A stretch of 64,000 nt of DNA from Acidobacteriota bacterium (GTDB lineage Bacteria > Acidobacteriota > Thermoanaerobaculia > Multivoradales > Multivoraceae): assembly GCA_028875725.1 (NCBI GenBank), contig JAPPCR010000015.1, positions 667,038-731,037 on the forward strand. Reading direction: 5' to 3'. Made by a program: the position numbers and the translations under genes. Positions 36,491-45,174 of this stretch are shown here, piece after piece. Under the pieces are notes generated by a model. That model was not told the origin of the DNA, did no database searches, and saw only the letters and a program-made list of their open reading frames with translations. Position 1 is the stretch's first letter. Every line of letters begins with the position of its first letter.

Positions 36491-39412
36491 CTAGTTGAAC
36501 GGCCGGAAGCGGAGCTGCAGGCCGAGCTCGCGGGGAGGCGTCACGAAGCCGATCGCGGGGACGCCCCCGTTGCCGGAGATCGGCAGGTACTCGAGGACCG
36601 CGACATCGTCCATGATGTTCTTGACGAACAGCGAGATCGACCACCTGTCGCTCGGAGCGCTCCAGGTACCGCCCACGTCCAGCCGGTCGAATGCCGGCAG
36701 CTCCCAGATGTCGACGTTGCCGATGCTGGGGAACGCCGACTCGGTGTAGGCGTAGGTCGACTGGAACGAGAGGTGGCCCGCGGAGACGAGCGGCTTGAAC
36801 CAGGACGCCGTCAGCGCCAGCTTGTTCTGCGGCTGCTTCGGCAACCGGTTCCCGGTCTGATCCGTCGGCAGGTCGTACTCGCTGGTGGCCGGCTCGCCGG
36901 TGTCGAAGTTGATGTAGTTCCAGATCGCCGTCTGGGCATCAGGATGGCCGTCGATCACTGAGGAGTGCGAACCGATCTCCGAGTCCTGCCAGGCAAAGAA
37001 GCCCCGGAGCCCGAAGGAGCCGATCCGATAGCTGAACTCCAGGTCCACACCCTGAATCGTCGTGTCGGGAATGTTCGCCGTGTACTCGACGAGCGGCGTG
37101 GAGGAGTAGATCGAGATCGGAATGTCCACACCCGGCGGCGGCGCCTGCGTCGCGCTGAGCTGGTAGTTGTCGAACTGGTTGTACCAGAGGCCGGCCGAGA
37201 GCTGCAGGCGCGAGTCGAGGAAGAAGCCCTTCGCCCCCAGCTCGTAGTTCACCAGCGTCTCTTCCTCGATGTAGGGCGGCACCTGGCCCGGCAGACCGAT
37301 GTTGAAACCACCGGAGCGGAAGCCCGTGGAGACGCGGCCGTACACCAGATGGCCGGCCTCCGTCGTGCGCTCCAGGGCGAGGTGGCCGATCGGCCGTGAC
37401 CAGGTCTGTGGGTAGGGGTTGCCCTCGCCTGCCAGCGCGATCGTGACCGGCGCGCCGCCCAGAGCCAGCGTGAAGAACCCGCCCTGGTCCACGGGCTTCT
37501 GCTCCTTCTCGTCTTCGGTGTAGCGAATGCCGCCCGAGAGCGCCCAACTGTCGTTGAACCGGTAGTCGACACTGAAGAACGCGGCCTCGGTCCAGTTATT
37601 GCCCCTGTTGAAGAAGCTGAGCAGATGGCTGAGATCGTCGCCCTCCGGGCAGTACCAGTAGAGCCCTTCCTCGTCGCCCGCCGGGTCGCTCGTGCCGATG
37701 CCGAATCCCTCGACCACCTTGATCAGGACATCCTGGCAGTTGTTGGCCTCCACGAAACCATAGATCGGCGATGCCCTTCGGGCCTGCTCATCGGCCGTCC
37801 CGAAGCGATACGGGATTTGCAAGTCATGGCGGTGGATCGTCCCGGACCTCTGGTTCTTGTACCTGAACAAGCCGCCGATGAAGTTGAAGTCACCGGCGTA
37901 GCTCGACCTGAACAGGAGTTCCTGCGAGTCTTCCTCGTACTCGAACGGAAGGTCGTAGAACGAGTTCGAGAACTGCACCGTTCCCTCGGGACACAGGCCG
38001 TCCCAGCGCCCCACCGTGCAGGACGTCAGCGTGTGATCCAGCGAATCCGGGCTACCGCCAAGGCCGTGACCGCCCGGGGGAGTGTTGATCGGCACCCGAT
38101 CCGTGTAGTCGGCGTCGCGGAGGGCCTGCTGCACCGTTTCGCCGCTGCTCGCGTTGAAGCTGATGCCGAGGGACCTCGAGACCTGCCAGTCGGCCCGGAG
38201 TACGCCAAAGTCGCTCTCGCTCTCGTTGATGCCGGGATAGTTCAACGCCACCCTGTTCTGGATGTCGCCGGGGCAGTTCCACGCAGGGGTATTGAGGCCA
38301 CAGTTCGGATCGAGGGCCGGATTGGGCGTCTCCCAGAGGTAGTAACGGTTCCGGGAGTAGCCGCCAGTCGTCCGGTCCACGTTCGAGAGCTGCACGAAGG
38401 CCCGTGGCGTCCCGCGGTCCTCCACATGGGCCCAGCGCGCCCTGACGTTGAGCCGATCGGTCTCGGCGCGAAGCTGCGGCGCGTAGAAGATCTGATCGGG
38501 TGCGTCATGGTCGCCGCCGGCCCCGACGTTCTCCTGTCTGCCGTCGCCCGTGTGGTTGCCGGCCGTCAGGCGGAAGCTGAAGGGACCGTTGCCCAGCGGG
38601 CCGCCGAGCGCCCCGTTCAGACGCTGCTGCGAGATGTCGGTGACTTCCCCCATCAGCTCGGCATCCCATTGATCCGTCGGACCCTTTGTAACGACGTTGA
38701 TCGCGCCGGCGATCGAGTTGCGGCCGTTCAGGGTTCCCTGGGGTCCACGGGCCACCTCGATGCGTTCGAGATCGAAGCCGCCGCCGGGCGTCGTGCCGTA
38801 GACGCCCAGCGTGTAGGCGCCGTCGACGTAGGTGGCGACCGCATAGTCGGCCTGCTCGTACTGCGCGTTCCGGGTGCCGATGCCGCGGATGCTCGTTCCC
38901 TGGCCCTGCTGCTCGATCTCGTCTCCGAACTGGAGGCCCGGAACCAGGTTCTGCAGATCCGTCCTCTCCTGGATCACGAGCTCCTCGAGAATGCTCGAGT
39001 CGAACGCGGTGATCGTCATGGGCACTTCCATGACGTTCTCCTCGACCCTCTCCGCCGTGACGACGACCGTGGCGTGGTACGCAGGGCGGATCTCGAAGGA
39101 AACCGTGGCCCCGCTGGCCGTCACCTGCACCGACTGGCTCGACGACTGGAAGCCCTCGAGGCTGGCGGTGACGATATGGCTGCCGGCCGCGACACCCGAG
39201 ATCGAAAAGGCGCCGTCCGCGTCGGTCATCGCGTCCCCGCCGCCCTCGACGCTGACTGTCACGCCTGGAAGCGGGTCGCCGTCGGCGTCGGAGACGGTCC
39301 CCGAAACGGCGCCGTCCTGGGCAAACGCGGGCAAGGCCAGGAGCGACAAGGCGAGGGTCCAAAGGGTGAAGACTCTCAGGGTCTTCGGTACGGCTCGAAG
39401 TCTGCTCTCCAT
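36491..39412 (-). CDS. TonB-dependent receptor with carboxypeptidase-regulatory-like domain
   Basis: A 973-residue outer-membrane receptor. ATG 39412 is chosen because a signal peptide follows (TLRVFTLWTLALSLLALPAFA) and GGAGGG lies about 10 bases upstream; the open frame extends further but without recognisable sequence. Residues about 33-110 form a carboxypeptidase-regulatory-like domain (VSGTVSDADGDPLPGVTVSV), followed by the plug (DLQNLVPGLQF, SIRGIGTRNAQYEQ, GPQGTLNGRNSIAGAINV) and a 22-strand barrel ending in the usual aromatic-rich strand and Phe-Asn. The substrate is unknown. Such N-terminal domains are common in Bacteroidota and Acidobacteriota receptors for carbohydrates and other ligands. 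Confidence 0.92.
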   Translation of the reverse strand: MESRLRAVPKTLRVFTLWTLALSLLALPAFAQDGAVSGTVSDADGDPLPGVTVSVEGGGDAMTDADGAFSISGVAAGSHIVTASLEGFQSSSQSVQVTASGATVSFEIRPAYHATVVVTAERVEENVMEVPMTITAFDSSILEELVIQERTDLQNLVPGLQFGDEIEQQGQGTSIRGIGTRNAQYEQADYAVATYVDGAYTLGVYGTTPGGGFDLERIEVARGPQGTLNGRNSIAGAINVVTKGPTDQWDAELMGEVTDISQQRLNGALGGPLGNGPFSFRLTAGNHTGDGRQENVGAGGDHDAPDQIFYAPQLRAETDRLNVRARWAHVEDRGTPRAFVQLSNVDRTTGGYSRNRYYLWETPNPALDPNCGLNTPAWNCPGDIQNRVALNYPGINESESDFGVLRADWQVSRSLGISFNASSGETVQQALRDADYTDRVPINTPPGGHGLGGSPDSLDHTLTSCTVGRWDGLCPEGTVQFSNSFYDLPFEYEEDSQELLFRSSYAGDFNFIGGLFRYKNQRSGTIHRHDLQIPYRFGTADEQARRASPIYGFVEANNCQDVLIKVVEGFGIGTSDPAGDEEGLYWYCPEGDDLSHLLSFFNRGNNWTEAAFFSVDYRFNDSWALSGGIRYTEDEKEQKPVDQGGFFTLALGGAPVTIALAGEGNPYPQTWSRPIGHLALERTTEAGHLVYGRVSTGFRSGGFNIGLPGQVPPYIEEETLVNYELGAKGFFLDSRLQLSAGLWYNQFDNYQLSATQAPPPGVDIPISIYSSTPLVEYTANIPDTTIQGVDLEFSYRIGSFGLRGFFAWQDSEIGSHSSVIDGHPDAQTAIWNYINFDTGEPATSEYDLPTDQTGNRLPKQPQNKLALTASWFKPLVSAGHLSFQSTYAYTESAFPSIGNVDIWELPAFDRLDVGGTWSAPSDRWSISLFVKNIMDDVAVLEYLPISGNGGVPAIGFVTPPRELGLQLRFRPFN

Positions 39413-39473
39413 GGCGGTTTTCCCTCCGTTGTGGTGCCGGCGACGGAGTGCCGGCGAGCTAGCTCTTGATCCG

Positions 39474-39495
39474 TTGAACATGATACACCGTTCAA
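39474..39495. promoter_or_regulatory. Perfect inverted repeat upstream of the TonB receptor
   Basis: TTGAAC at 39474-39479 and GTTCAA at 39490-39495 are exact inverted arms separated by 10 bases. The centre lies about 70 bases upstream of the receptor start and about 115 bases from the divergent ADP-ribosylglycohydrolase-type gene. The size and spacing fit a dimeric repressor operator. Confidence 0.45.
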
Positions 39496-39537
39496 GGTTC
39501 ACGTCGTAGCCCAGCATCGCAGATCCAACCTGATGAA

Positions 39538-39585
39538 CTGAACTGCTACCGCAATCCATCATGATGAGCTGAAGTAGCGGTTCAG
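39538..39585. promoter_or_regulatory. Imperfect inverted repeat in the same divergent region
   Basis: CTGAACTGCTACC at 39538-39550 pairs, with two mismatches, with AGTAGCGGTTCAG at 39573-39585. It ends about 15 bases before the plus-strand gene. The GAAC/GTTC half-site resembles the neighbouring inverted repeat, so one regulator could bind both. Confidence 0.35.
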
Positions 39586-39599
39586 ATTTGGCCGAAGAC

Positions 39600-41669
39600 A
39601 TGCAACTACCCCACGACTACAAGGACCGCGTCTACGCCGGCGTCCTCGGCAAGGTCATCGGCGTCTACCTCGGCCGGCCCTTCGAGGGCTGGCCCTACGA
39701 GTGGATCCGCAAACGGCTGGGCGACATCGAGTACTACGTCCACGACCGGCTCGACGTTCCCCTGATCGTCACCGACGACGACATCACGGGCACCTTCACC
39801 TTTCTACGCGCGCTCGAAGACCACGGCTCGGGCGACGACCTCAGTCCGCGAGAAGTCGGCGAGACGTGGCTCAACTACCTGATCCGGGAGCGCACGGTGC
39901 TGTGGTGGGGCGGCCTCGGCAACTCCACCGAGCACACCGCCTACCTGCGTCTCAAGAGCGGGATCGAGGCGCCCGAGAGCGGCTCGATGGAGCTGAACGG
40001 CAAGGTGGTGGCCGAGCAGATCGGCGCCCAGATCTTTATCGACGGCTGGGCGATGGTCGCTCCTGGCGACCCGGACCTGGCGGTCCGCCTGGCCACCGCC
40101 GCCGCGCGGGTGAGCCACGACGGCGAGGCGGTCTACGGCGCGCGCGTGCTGGCCGCGATGGAGTCGATGGCGTTCGTCGAACAGGACACGGACACGCTCC
40201 TGGACGTCGCCCTCGGCTACATCCCGCCGGACTCGGTGATCGCCCGGATGATCGGCGACCTGCGCCGCTGGCACGCCGCCGACAGCGACTGGCGCGCCAA
40301 CCGGGCCCGGCTCGCCGAGCGCTACGGCTACGACAAGTACGGCGGCAACTGCCACATGGTCCCCAACCACGGCCTGATCATCCTGGCGCTGCTGCACGGT
40401 GAGAGCGACTTCGCCGAGACGCTGAAGATCGTCAACACCTGCGGCTGGGACACCGACTGCAACTCGGGCAACGTCGGCTGCCTCCTGGGCATCAAGGGGG
40501 GTCTGGCCGGGATCGAGGCCGGACTAGAGAAGGGCCTCGACTGGCGCGGGCCGGTGGCCGACCGCATCTACTTGCCGACGGCCGATGGCGGCCGGGCGAT
40601 CAGCGACTGCGGCCATGAAGCGCTGCAGATCGTCAACATGGGGCGCCGACTCGCCGGCAGGGAGGCGCTGGCGCCCAGGGACGGCGCGCAGTTCCACTTC
40701 GCCTTCCCCGGCTCGGTTCAGGGTTTCCAGGTCGCCGACGGCGAGGCCGAGGTCAGGAACGTCACCCTGGATTCCGGCGAGCGCGCGCTGCGCATCGACG
40801 CCTCGGACGACGCCCGGGTCGGTTCTCCCGTCTTCATCCCCTCGCTGGAGACCGCGAAGTGGTTCGAGGGCCGGGTCTATCCGCTGATGGCCTCGCCGCG
40901 GATCTTCCCCGGCCAGACCGTCGAGGCGACGCTCAGCGCCGGCGAGGAAGGCGCCCGGGCGAACGTCTATCTCGGCTACTACGGCGAGGACGACGAAACG
41001 GCGACCTTCGACGACGACACCATCGAACTCGGGCCGGGTGAGAGCGCCCGGGTGTCGTTCACGATTCCGGCCCTGCCCGGCCCCGTCTTCTCCGCGGGCG
41101 TCCGCGTTCAAGGCCCGGCCGGACCCGTCTTCCTCGAGTCGCTGAAGTGGTCCGGCGCCCCGAAGTTCCGACTCGAGCGTTCGACCCACCGCGGCACGAT
41201 GTGGCGCCGCGCCTGGGTCAACGGCGTCGACCTGCTGACCAAGGGAATCGAGATGTTCCGGCTGGTCCAGAACACCGGCATGGGACTGCTGATGCAGGGA
41301 ACCCGCGAGTGGCGGGACTACTCGGTGACCGCGGAGGTGACGCCCCATCTCGTCAAGCGAGCCGGCGTCGCCGCCCGGGTCCAGGGTCTCACCCGCTTCT
41401 ACGGCCTGCTCCTCGCTCCTGGAAGCCGCGTGCAACTCGTGCGCATGTTGCACGGCGAAGAGGTGCTGGCCGAGGCCGACTTCGAGTGGCGGCTTGGCGA
41501 GACCCATGAACTGACGCTGCAGGTCGACGGCGACCGAATCGCCGGCAAGGTGGACGGCGCTACGCTCGTCGAAGCCACCGACGACGCCCTCGACTGCGGC
41601 GCCATCGGCCTGGTCGTCGAGGAGGGGCGACTCGGCATCGATCGCGTGGAGGTCGTCCCCGTCGCATAA
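39600..41669 (+). CDS. ADP-ribosylglycohydrolase-family protein with C-terminal beta-sandwich
   Basis: A 689-residue protein. Residues about 1-345 are the ADP-ribosylglycohydrolase (DraG-like) fold: metal-binding Asp residues lie in VTDDDITGTF (about 58-62), and the second site is Asp284 and Asp286 in GWDTDCNSGNVGCLLG. The C-terminal half is beta-rich, with a last ~130 residues like LamG/DUF1080 carbohydrate-binding sandwiches. No signal peptide is seen. Members of this subgroup often sit in sugar-use loci, so the substrate may be an N- or O-glycoside rather than ADP-ribosylated protein; that is inference. ATG 39600 is preferred to TTG 39588. Confidence 0.85.
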   Translation: MQLPHDYKDRVYAGVLGKVIGVYLGRPFEGWPYEWIRKRLGDIEYYVHDRLDVPLIVTDDDITGTFTFLRALEDHGSGDDLSPREVGETWLNYLIRERTVLWWGGLGNSTEHTAYLRLKSGIEAPESGSMELNGKVVAEQIGAQIFIDGWAMVAPGDPDLAVRLATAAARVSHDGEAVYGARVLAAMESMAFVEQDTDTLLDVALGYIPPDSVIARMIGDLRRWHAADSDWRANRARLAERYGYDKYGGNCHMVPNHGLIILALLHGESDFAETLKIVNTCGWDTDCNSGNVGCLLGIKGGLAGIEAGLEKGLDWRGPVADRIYLPTADGGRAISDCGHEALQIVNMGRRLAGREALAPRDGAQFHFAFPGSVQGFQVADGEAEVRNVTLDSGERALRIDASDDARVGSPVFIPSLETAKWFEGRVYPLMASPRIFPGQTVEATLSAGEEGARANVYLGYYGEDDETATFDDDTIELGPGESARVSFTIPALPGPVFSAGVRVQGPAGPVFLESLKWSGAPKFRLERSTHRGTMWRRAWVNGVDLLTKGIEMFRLVQNTGMGLLMQGTREWRDYSVTAEVTPHLVKRAGVAARVQGLTRFYGLLLAPGSRVQLVRMLHGEEVLAEADFEWRLGETHELTLQVDGDRIAGKVDGATLVEATDDALDCGAIGLVVEEGRLGIDRVEVVPVA

Positions 41670-41671
41670 AC

Positions 41672-41694
41672 TGAGTCGACACTCACGATATAGT
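41672..41694 (+). promoter_or_regulatory. Short inverted repeat with a -10-like TATAGT
   Basis: TGAGT-CGAC-ACTCA at 41672-41685 is a perfect short inverted repeat, followed by TATAGT at 41689-41694, about 45 bases before the ATG of the cytochrome/monooxygenase-like gene. No matching -35 is visible, so promoter function is only suggested. Confidence 0.25.
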
Positions 41695-41738
41695 TGAGCC
41701 CAGCCGCCAGAGCCCCAAACAACCAAGGCGAGCCGCCC

Positions 41739-43319
41739 ATGAACCAAAGAGCACTCCGCATCCCGACCGCGACCCTCTTCCTTGCAGCCGCGCTTGCGCT
41801 CGCCATCGTCGCGACATCCCCCGCCGCCGCCGCCGACGCGCCGACCTACACGCGCGACGTCGCGCCGATCTTCTTCAGCAACTGCGTGCAGTGCCACCGG
41901 ACCGGCGAGGTCGCTCCGATGTCGTTGATGACGTACAGGGAGGCCCGGCCGTGGGCCCGTTCGATCGCCCGCGCGGTCGAGAACCGCGACATGCCCCCGT
42001 GGAGCGGCGACTCCGAGAACCACGTCTGGTCGAACGACCTGTCGCTGACCGACGGAGAGATCGAGACGATCGTCAACTGGGCGAAGTCCGGAGCGCTACA
42101 GGGCGACCCCGCCGACCTGCCCGAAGCACCGACCTTCCCGACGGGCTGGAAGCTCGGCGAGCCGGACTTCGTCGTCACCCTCGACAGCATCGAGGTGCCG
42201 GCCGAGGGCGAAGACATCTTCCCGCAGCAGATCGTCGAGGTCGACCTCGGCGAGCCGCGCTGGGTCCGTGCCATCGAGTTCCTGCCCGAGGACTCCCGCG
42301 TCACCCATCACTTCCTGACGACCTATGTGAGCGAGCTGAACGAGGGCGACCCCGCCGCCTCCGGCGTCCTCGGCATCTGGACGGCCGGCATGCCGCCCTA
42401 CGTCTTCCCGGACGGCGTCGGCCGCCGCTTCGGCTCGAAGATCCGCATCATCGTCGACCAGCACTACCATCCGATCGGCGAAGCGACCCGTGACGCCTCG
42501 AGGATCGGTCTCCACTTCGGCGAAGGCGAGCTCGAGAAGGAGGTCATCACGATTCCGGTGACCAACACTGGCCTGCGCATCCCGCCGGGCGCCGGCCACC
42601 ACCCCGAGAACGCCCACTACCTGTTCGACAAGGACGTCCAGATCCTCGCCTTCAGCCCGCACATGCACGTCCGCGGCAAGGCGATGAGCTACGAGGTCAC
42701 CTACCCGGACGGCTCGAAGGAGATGTTGCTCGACGTACCGAAGTACGACTACAACTGGCAGTGGCTCTACTACCCGACCAAGCCGATCGACATTCCCGCG
42801 GGCAGCCGTCTCGACGTCACCGCCGTCTGGGACAACTCCGAGGACAACCCCGCCAACCCGGACCCGACGCAGGAGATCATCTACCGTGGCGACACGTACA
42901 GCGAGATGTTCAACGGGTTCATCGAGGTCACCCGGAAGGAAGGCGTCCTCTTCGAGCAGCAGAACCAGAGGGAGCAGATCCTCGACCTCCTGGCATTGCA
43001 TCCGGCGAAGGACTCCTACGTGTCCGGGGCCTTCATGGGCTTCCACGTTCCGCATGAAGGCGAAGGCTGGCTCTACATGGGCGGCATCTACTCCATCGTC
43101 CTCGACGACTTCGAGTGGCAGGGCGACGCCCTTCGGATCACGACGCAGTTCCCCACCCTCAACGCGAGCGCCACGACGACCGTGATCGAGGGCCGGCTCA
43201 ACGAGCAGGGTCAACTCCAGGGAACGGTCACGATCGGCGCGGACACCGACCAGCCGCAGCAGATGCCGCTGTTCGCCGAGCCGGTTGGCGGCGGGACGGC
43301 GTCATCCGCGGGCCCCTAG
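41739..43319 (+). CDS. Cytochrome c / copper type-II monooxygenase-like fusion protein
   Basis: A 526-residue exported protein; ATG 41739 precedes the signal peptide (ATLFLAAALALAIVATSPAA). The heme site is CVQCH at Cys49-His53, in TRDVAPIFFSNCVQCH, followed by a helical cytochrome c domain. The remainder resembles the peptidylglycine/dopamine monooxygenase fold: HHF at about 190 and HMH (His308, His310) with Met390 in SEMFNGF fit CuA/CuB ligands. It probably performs or supports a periplasmic oxidation, with the heme as electron carrier. The substrate is unknown. It converges with the orphan ABC membrane gene with a 4-base overlap. Confidence 0.82.
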   Translation: MNQRALRIPTATLFLAAALALAIVATSPAAAADAPTYTRDVAPIFFSNCVQCHRTGEVAPMSLMTYREARPWARSIARAVENRDMPPWSGDSENHVWSNDLSLTDGEIETIVNWAKSGALQGDPADLPEAPTFPTGWKLGEPDFVVTLDSIEVPAEGEDIFPQQIVEVDLGEPRWVRAIEFLPEDSRVTHHFLTTYVSELNEGDPAASGVLGIWTAGMPPYVFPDGVGRRFGSKIRIIVDQHYHPIGEATRDASRIGLHFGEGELEKEVITIPVTNTGLRIPPGAGHHPENAHYLFDKDVQILAFSPHMHVRGKAMSYEVTYPDGSKEMLLDVPKYDYNWQWLYYPTKPIDIPAGSRLDVTAVWDNSEDNPANPDPTQEIIYRGDTYSEMFNGFIEVTRKEGVLFEQQNQREQILDLLALHPAKDSYVSGAFMGFHVPHEGEGWLYMGGIYSIVLDDFEWQGDALRITTQFPTLNASATTTVIEGRLNEQGQLQGTVTIGADTDQPQQMPLFAEPVGGGTASSAGP

Positions 43320-44170
43320 CTGTCCTCCGTCGCCCGATTCAGCCGGTCGCGGATCTCGCCGAGCCGTGACCATTCCTGAAGCGCGATCGGCAGCGCGATA
43401 CTCGACTCCACGAACTCCCAGGAGTAGCTGAGAATCGCGAAGATCGCGCCGGCCGTGATCATCGGGATCGTCGCGGCGATCCACACATTGCCGAGGACGA
43501 AGGCGAACATGGCGGCGAAGATCCCGCCGTAGAGGACGGCCTCCGTGTCCGACAGCCGAACTTCGCTCCGGCGCAGTTTCCTGAGGTGCCCCACGAGCGA
43601 CTCCAGGCGGCGCTGCTCCAGGATCGAGACCTGGAGTTCGGTCTGCGCGTTCAGTTCGCCGTTCAGTCGGTAGAAGCGGCCGTGGAATAGCGCGTAGACC
43701 AGAACGATCGCGGCCAGCGCGCCGAGGGCGGCCAGCCCCAGGCGGCGGTCGAAGCTGAAGAGAACGGCGATGCTCACTAGTAGTTGCACCACGCCAGTGA
43801 GCACCCCGGGTACGTGCCCCTCCAGGAAGTCCACCATCTCCCGACTCATGTCGAGGCGCGCGTTGAGCCGCGAGACGGGCGCGTCCTGCGACCGGCGAAC
43901 GAGTTCTCCTCCGAAGCGGACGCGGATCGTTCCGTAGCAACGCGTGTCATAGAAGCGCCGGACAGTGGCGACCACGATCAGCGCCGACAGGATCGCGGCC
44001 ACCTCCCACAGGGCGCTCGGGCGGCGCTCCAGAAGGGCGTCGATGGCGCGGCCGATGAACAGCGGCACGAGGGCCCAGAGGAGGTTCTCGAGCAGGACGA
44101 GGAACCAGGTAACGAGAATGCGTCCCCTGAAGTTGCGGAACAGGAGACCAACGCTGAGAGCACCTTCCAT
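43316..44170 (-). CDS. Orphan ABC exporter membrane domain (no ATPase)
   Basis: A 284-residue protein with about six hydrophobic segments that matches the membrane domain of exporter-type ABC proteins (RFGGELVRRSQDAPVSRLNA, FLEGHVPGVLTGVVQLLVSI, ILEQRRLESLVGHL). It ends after the last helix and lacks Walker A, signature and Walker B. A small family of stand-alone six-helix ABC membrane proteins is known, so this may be complete and not a truncated gene. No ATPase gene adjoins it: it converges with the cytochrome/monooxygenase-like gene and diverges from a PLP dehydratase. The three ABC exporter genes 10-18 kb away could supply ATPase activity. Confidence 0.8.
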   Translation of the reverse strand: MEGALSVGLLFRNFRGRILVTWFLVLLENLLWALVPLFIGRAIDALLERRPSALWEVAAILSALIVVATVRRFYDTRCYGTIRVRFGGELVRRSQDAPVSRLNARLDMSREMVDFLEGHVPGVLTGVVQLLVSIAVLFSFDRRLGLAALGALAAIVLVYALFHGRFYRLNGELNAQTELQVSILEQRRLESLVGHLRKLRRSEVRLSDTEAVLYGGIFAAMFAFVLGNVWIAATIPMITAGAIFAILSYSWEFVESSIALPIALQEWSRLGEIRDRLNRATEDS

Positions 44171-44250
44171 CTGTCTTCCCCCGCGGTAGTTCAGGCCGAA
44201 CCCGCTAACGTCGCGAGGCTACCGGGCCTTTCCCGGGACCAGCACCGGTC

Positions 44251-45174
44251 ATGAAGCCCCTCCACATCGAGACACCGCTTTTCGAGTCGCGTCCGCTCTC
44301 CCTCCACGCCGGCCGGAGCGTCTGGTTGAAGCTCGACGCGCTGCAGCCGCCCGGCTCCTTCAAGATCCGCGGCATCGGTTTCGCCTGCCAGGAGTACGTT
44401 CGGCGAGGCGCCAAACGCCTGATCTCCTCCTCCGGCGGCAACGCGGGGATCGCGGTCGCCTATGCTGGGCGCCATCTCTCGGTGCCCGTCCTGATCGTGG
44501 TGCCGGAAACCACCAGCGACAGGGCGAAGGCCCTGATCCGGCAGGAAGGCGCCGAAGTCCTCGTTCACGGCGATTCCTGGCAGGAAGCCAACGAACTGGC
44601 GACGTCGACGGTCGATGAGTCCGACGTCCTGGTTCATCCGTTCGACGATCCGCTCGTCTGGCAGGGCCACTCCACCCTGATCGACGAGGTTGCGCGATCG
44701 GGGATCAAGCCAGGTGCCCTGGTCGTCTCCGTCGGCGGCGGCGGGCTGCTGTGCGGCCTCGTCGAGGGAACAAGGCAGAACGGCTGGTCCGACGTCCCGG
44801 TGATCGCCGTCGAGACGGAAGGCGCCGACTCCCTGGCTCAGTCGGTGCGAGCGGGCCACCGGGTCGAGCTGCCCGCCATCACCAGCCTCGCCATCACGCT
44901 GGGGGCGAAGAAGATCTGCGCACGTGCGTTCGATTGCACCAGGGATCATCCGCTTCGGAGCGTCGTGGTGTCGGATCGGGCCGCAGTGTCCGCCTGTCAG
45001 CGATTCCTCGCCGACCACCGGGTGGTTGTCGAGCCGGCGTGCGGCGCCTCGCTCGCCGCCGTGTACGACGGCGCACCGGAGCTGGAGAACTTGGATTCCG
45101 TCCTGGTCGTCGTCTGCGGCGGCGCGACGACGACTCTCGAGCAGTTGAAAGAATGGGCGGATGGACTTGCGTGA
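44251..45174 (+). CDS. PLP-dependent serine/threonine dehydratase-like enzyme
   Basis: A 307-residue fold-type II PLP enzyme. Lys38 in PPGSFKIRGIG should bind PLP, SSGGNAGIAVAYAGR is the substrate-binding Ser/Gly loop, and SVGGGGLLCGL is the phosphate-binding glycine loop. It should deaminate a hydroxy-amino acid such as serine or threonine to an oxo-acid; the isomer preference cannot be seen. The gene overlaps the next gene by 14 bases, and a third gene follows with an ATGA overlap. The third gene being a D-aminoacylase suggests D-amino-acid use. Confidence 0.85.
   Translation: MKPLHIETPLFESRPLSLHAGRSVWLKLDALQPPGSFKIRGIGFACQEYVRRGAKRLISSSGGNAGIAVAYAGRHLSVPVLIVVPETTSDRAKALIRQEGAEVLVHGDSWQEANELATSTVDESDVLVHPFDDPLVWQGHSTLIDEVARSGIKPGALVVSVGGGGLLCGLVEGTRQNGWSDVPVIAVETEGADSLAQSVRAGHRVELPAITSLAITLGAKKICARAFDCTRDHPLRSVVVSDRAAVSACQRFLADHRVVVEPACGASLAAVYDGAPELENLDSVLVVVCGGATTTLEQLKEWADGLA

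Noticed and set aside
37625..39469. Long plus-strand frame opposite the TonB receptor
   Set aside because: The receptor on the other strand has a complete domain structure; the plus-strand product is low-complexity and unlike any family.
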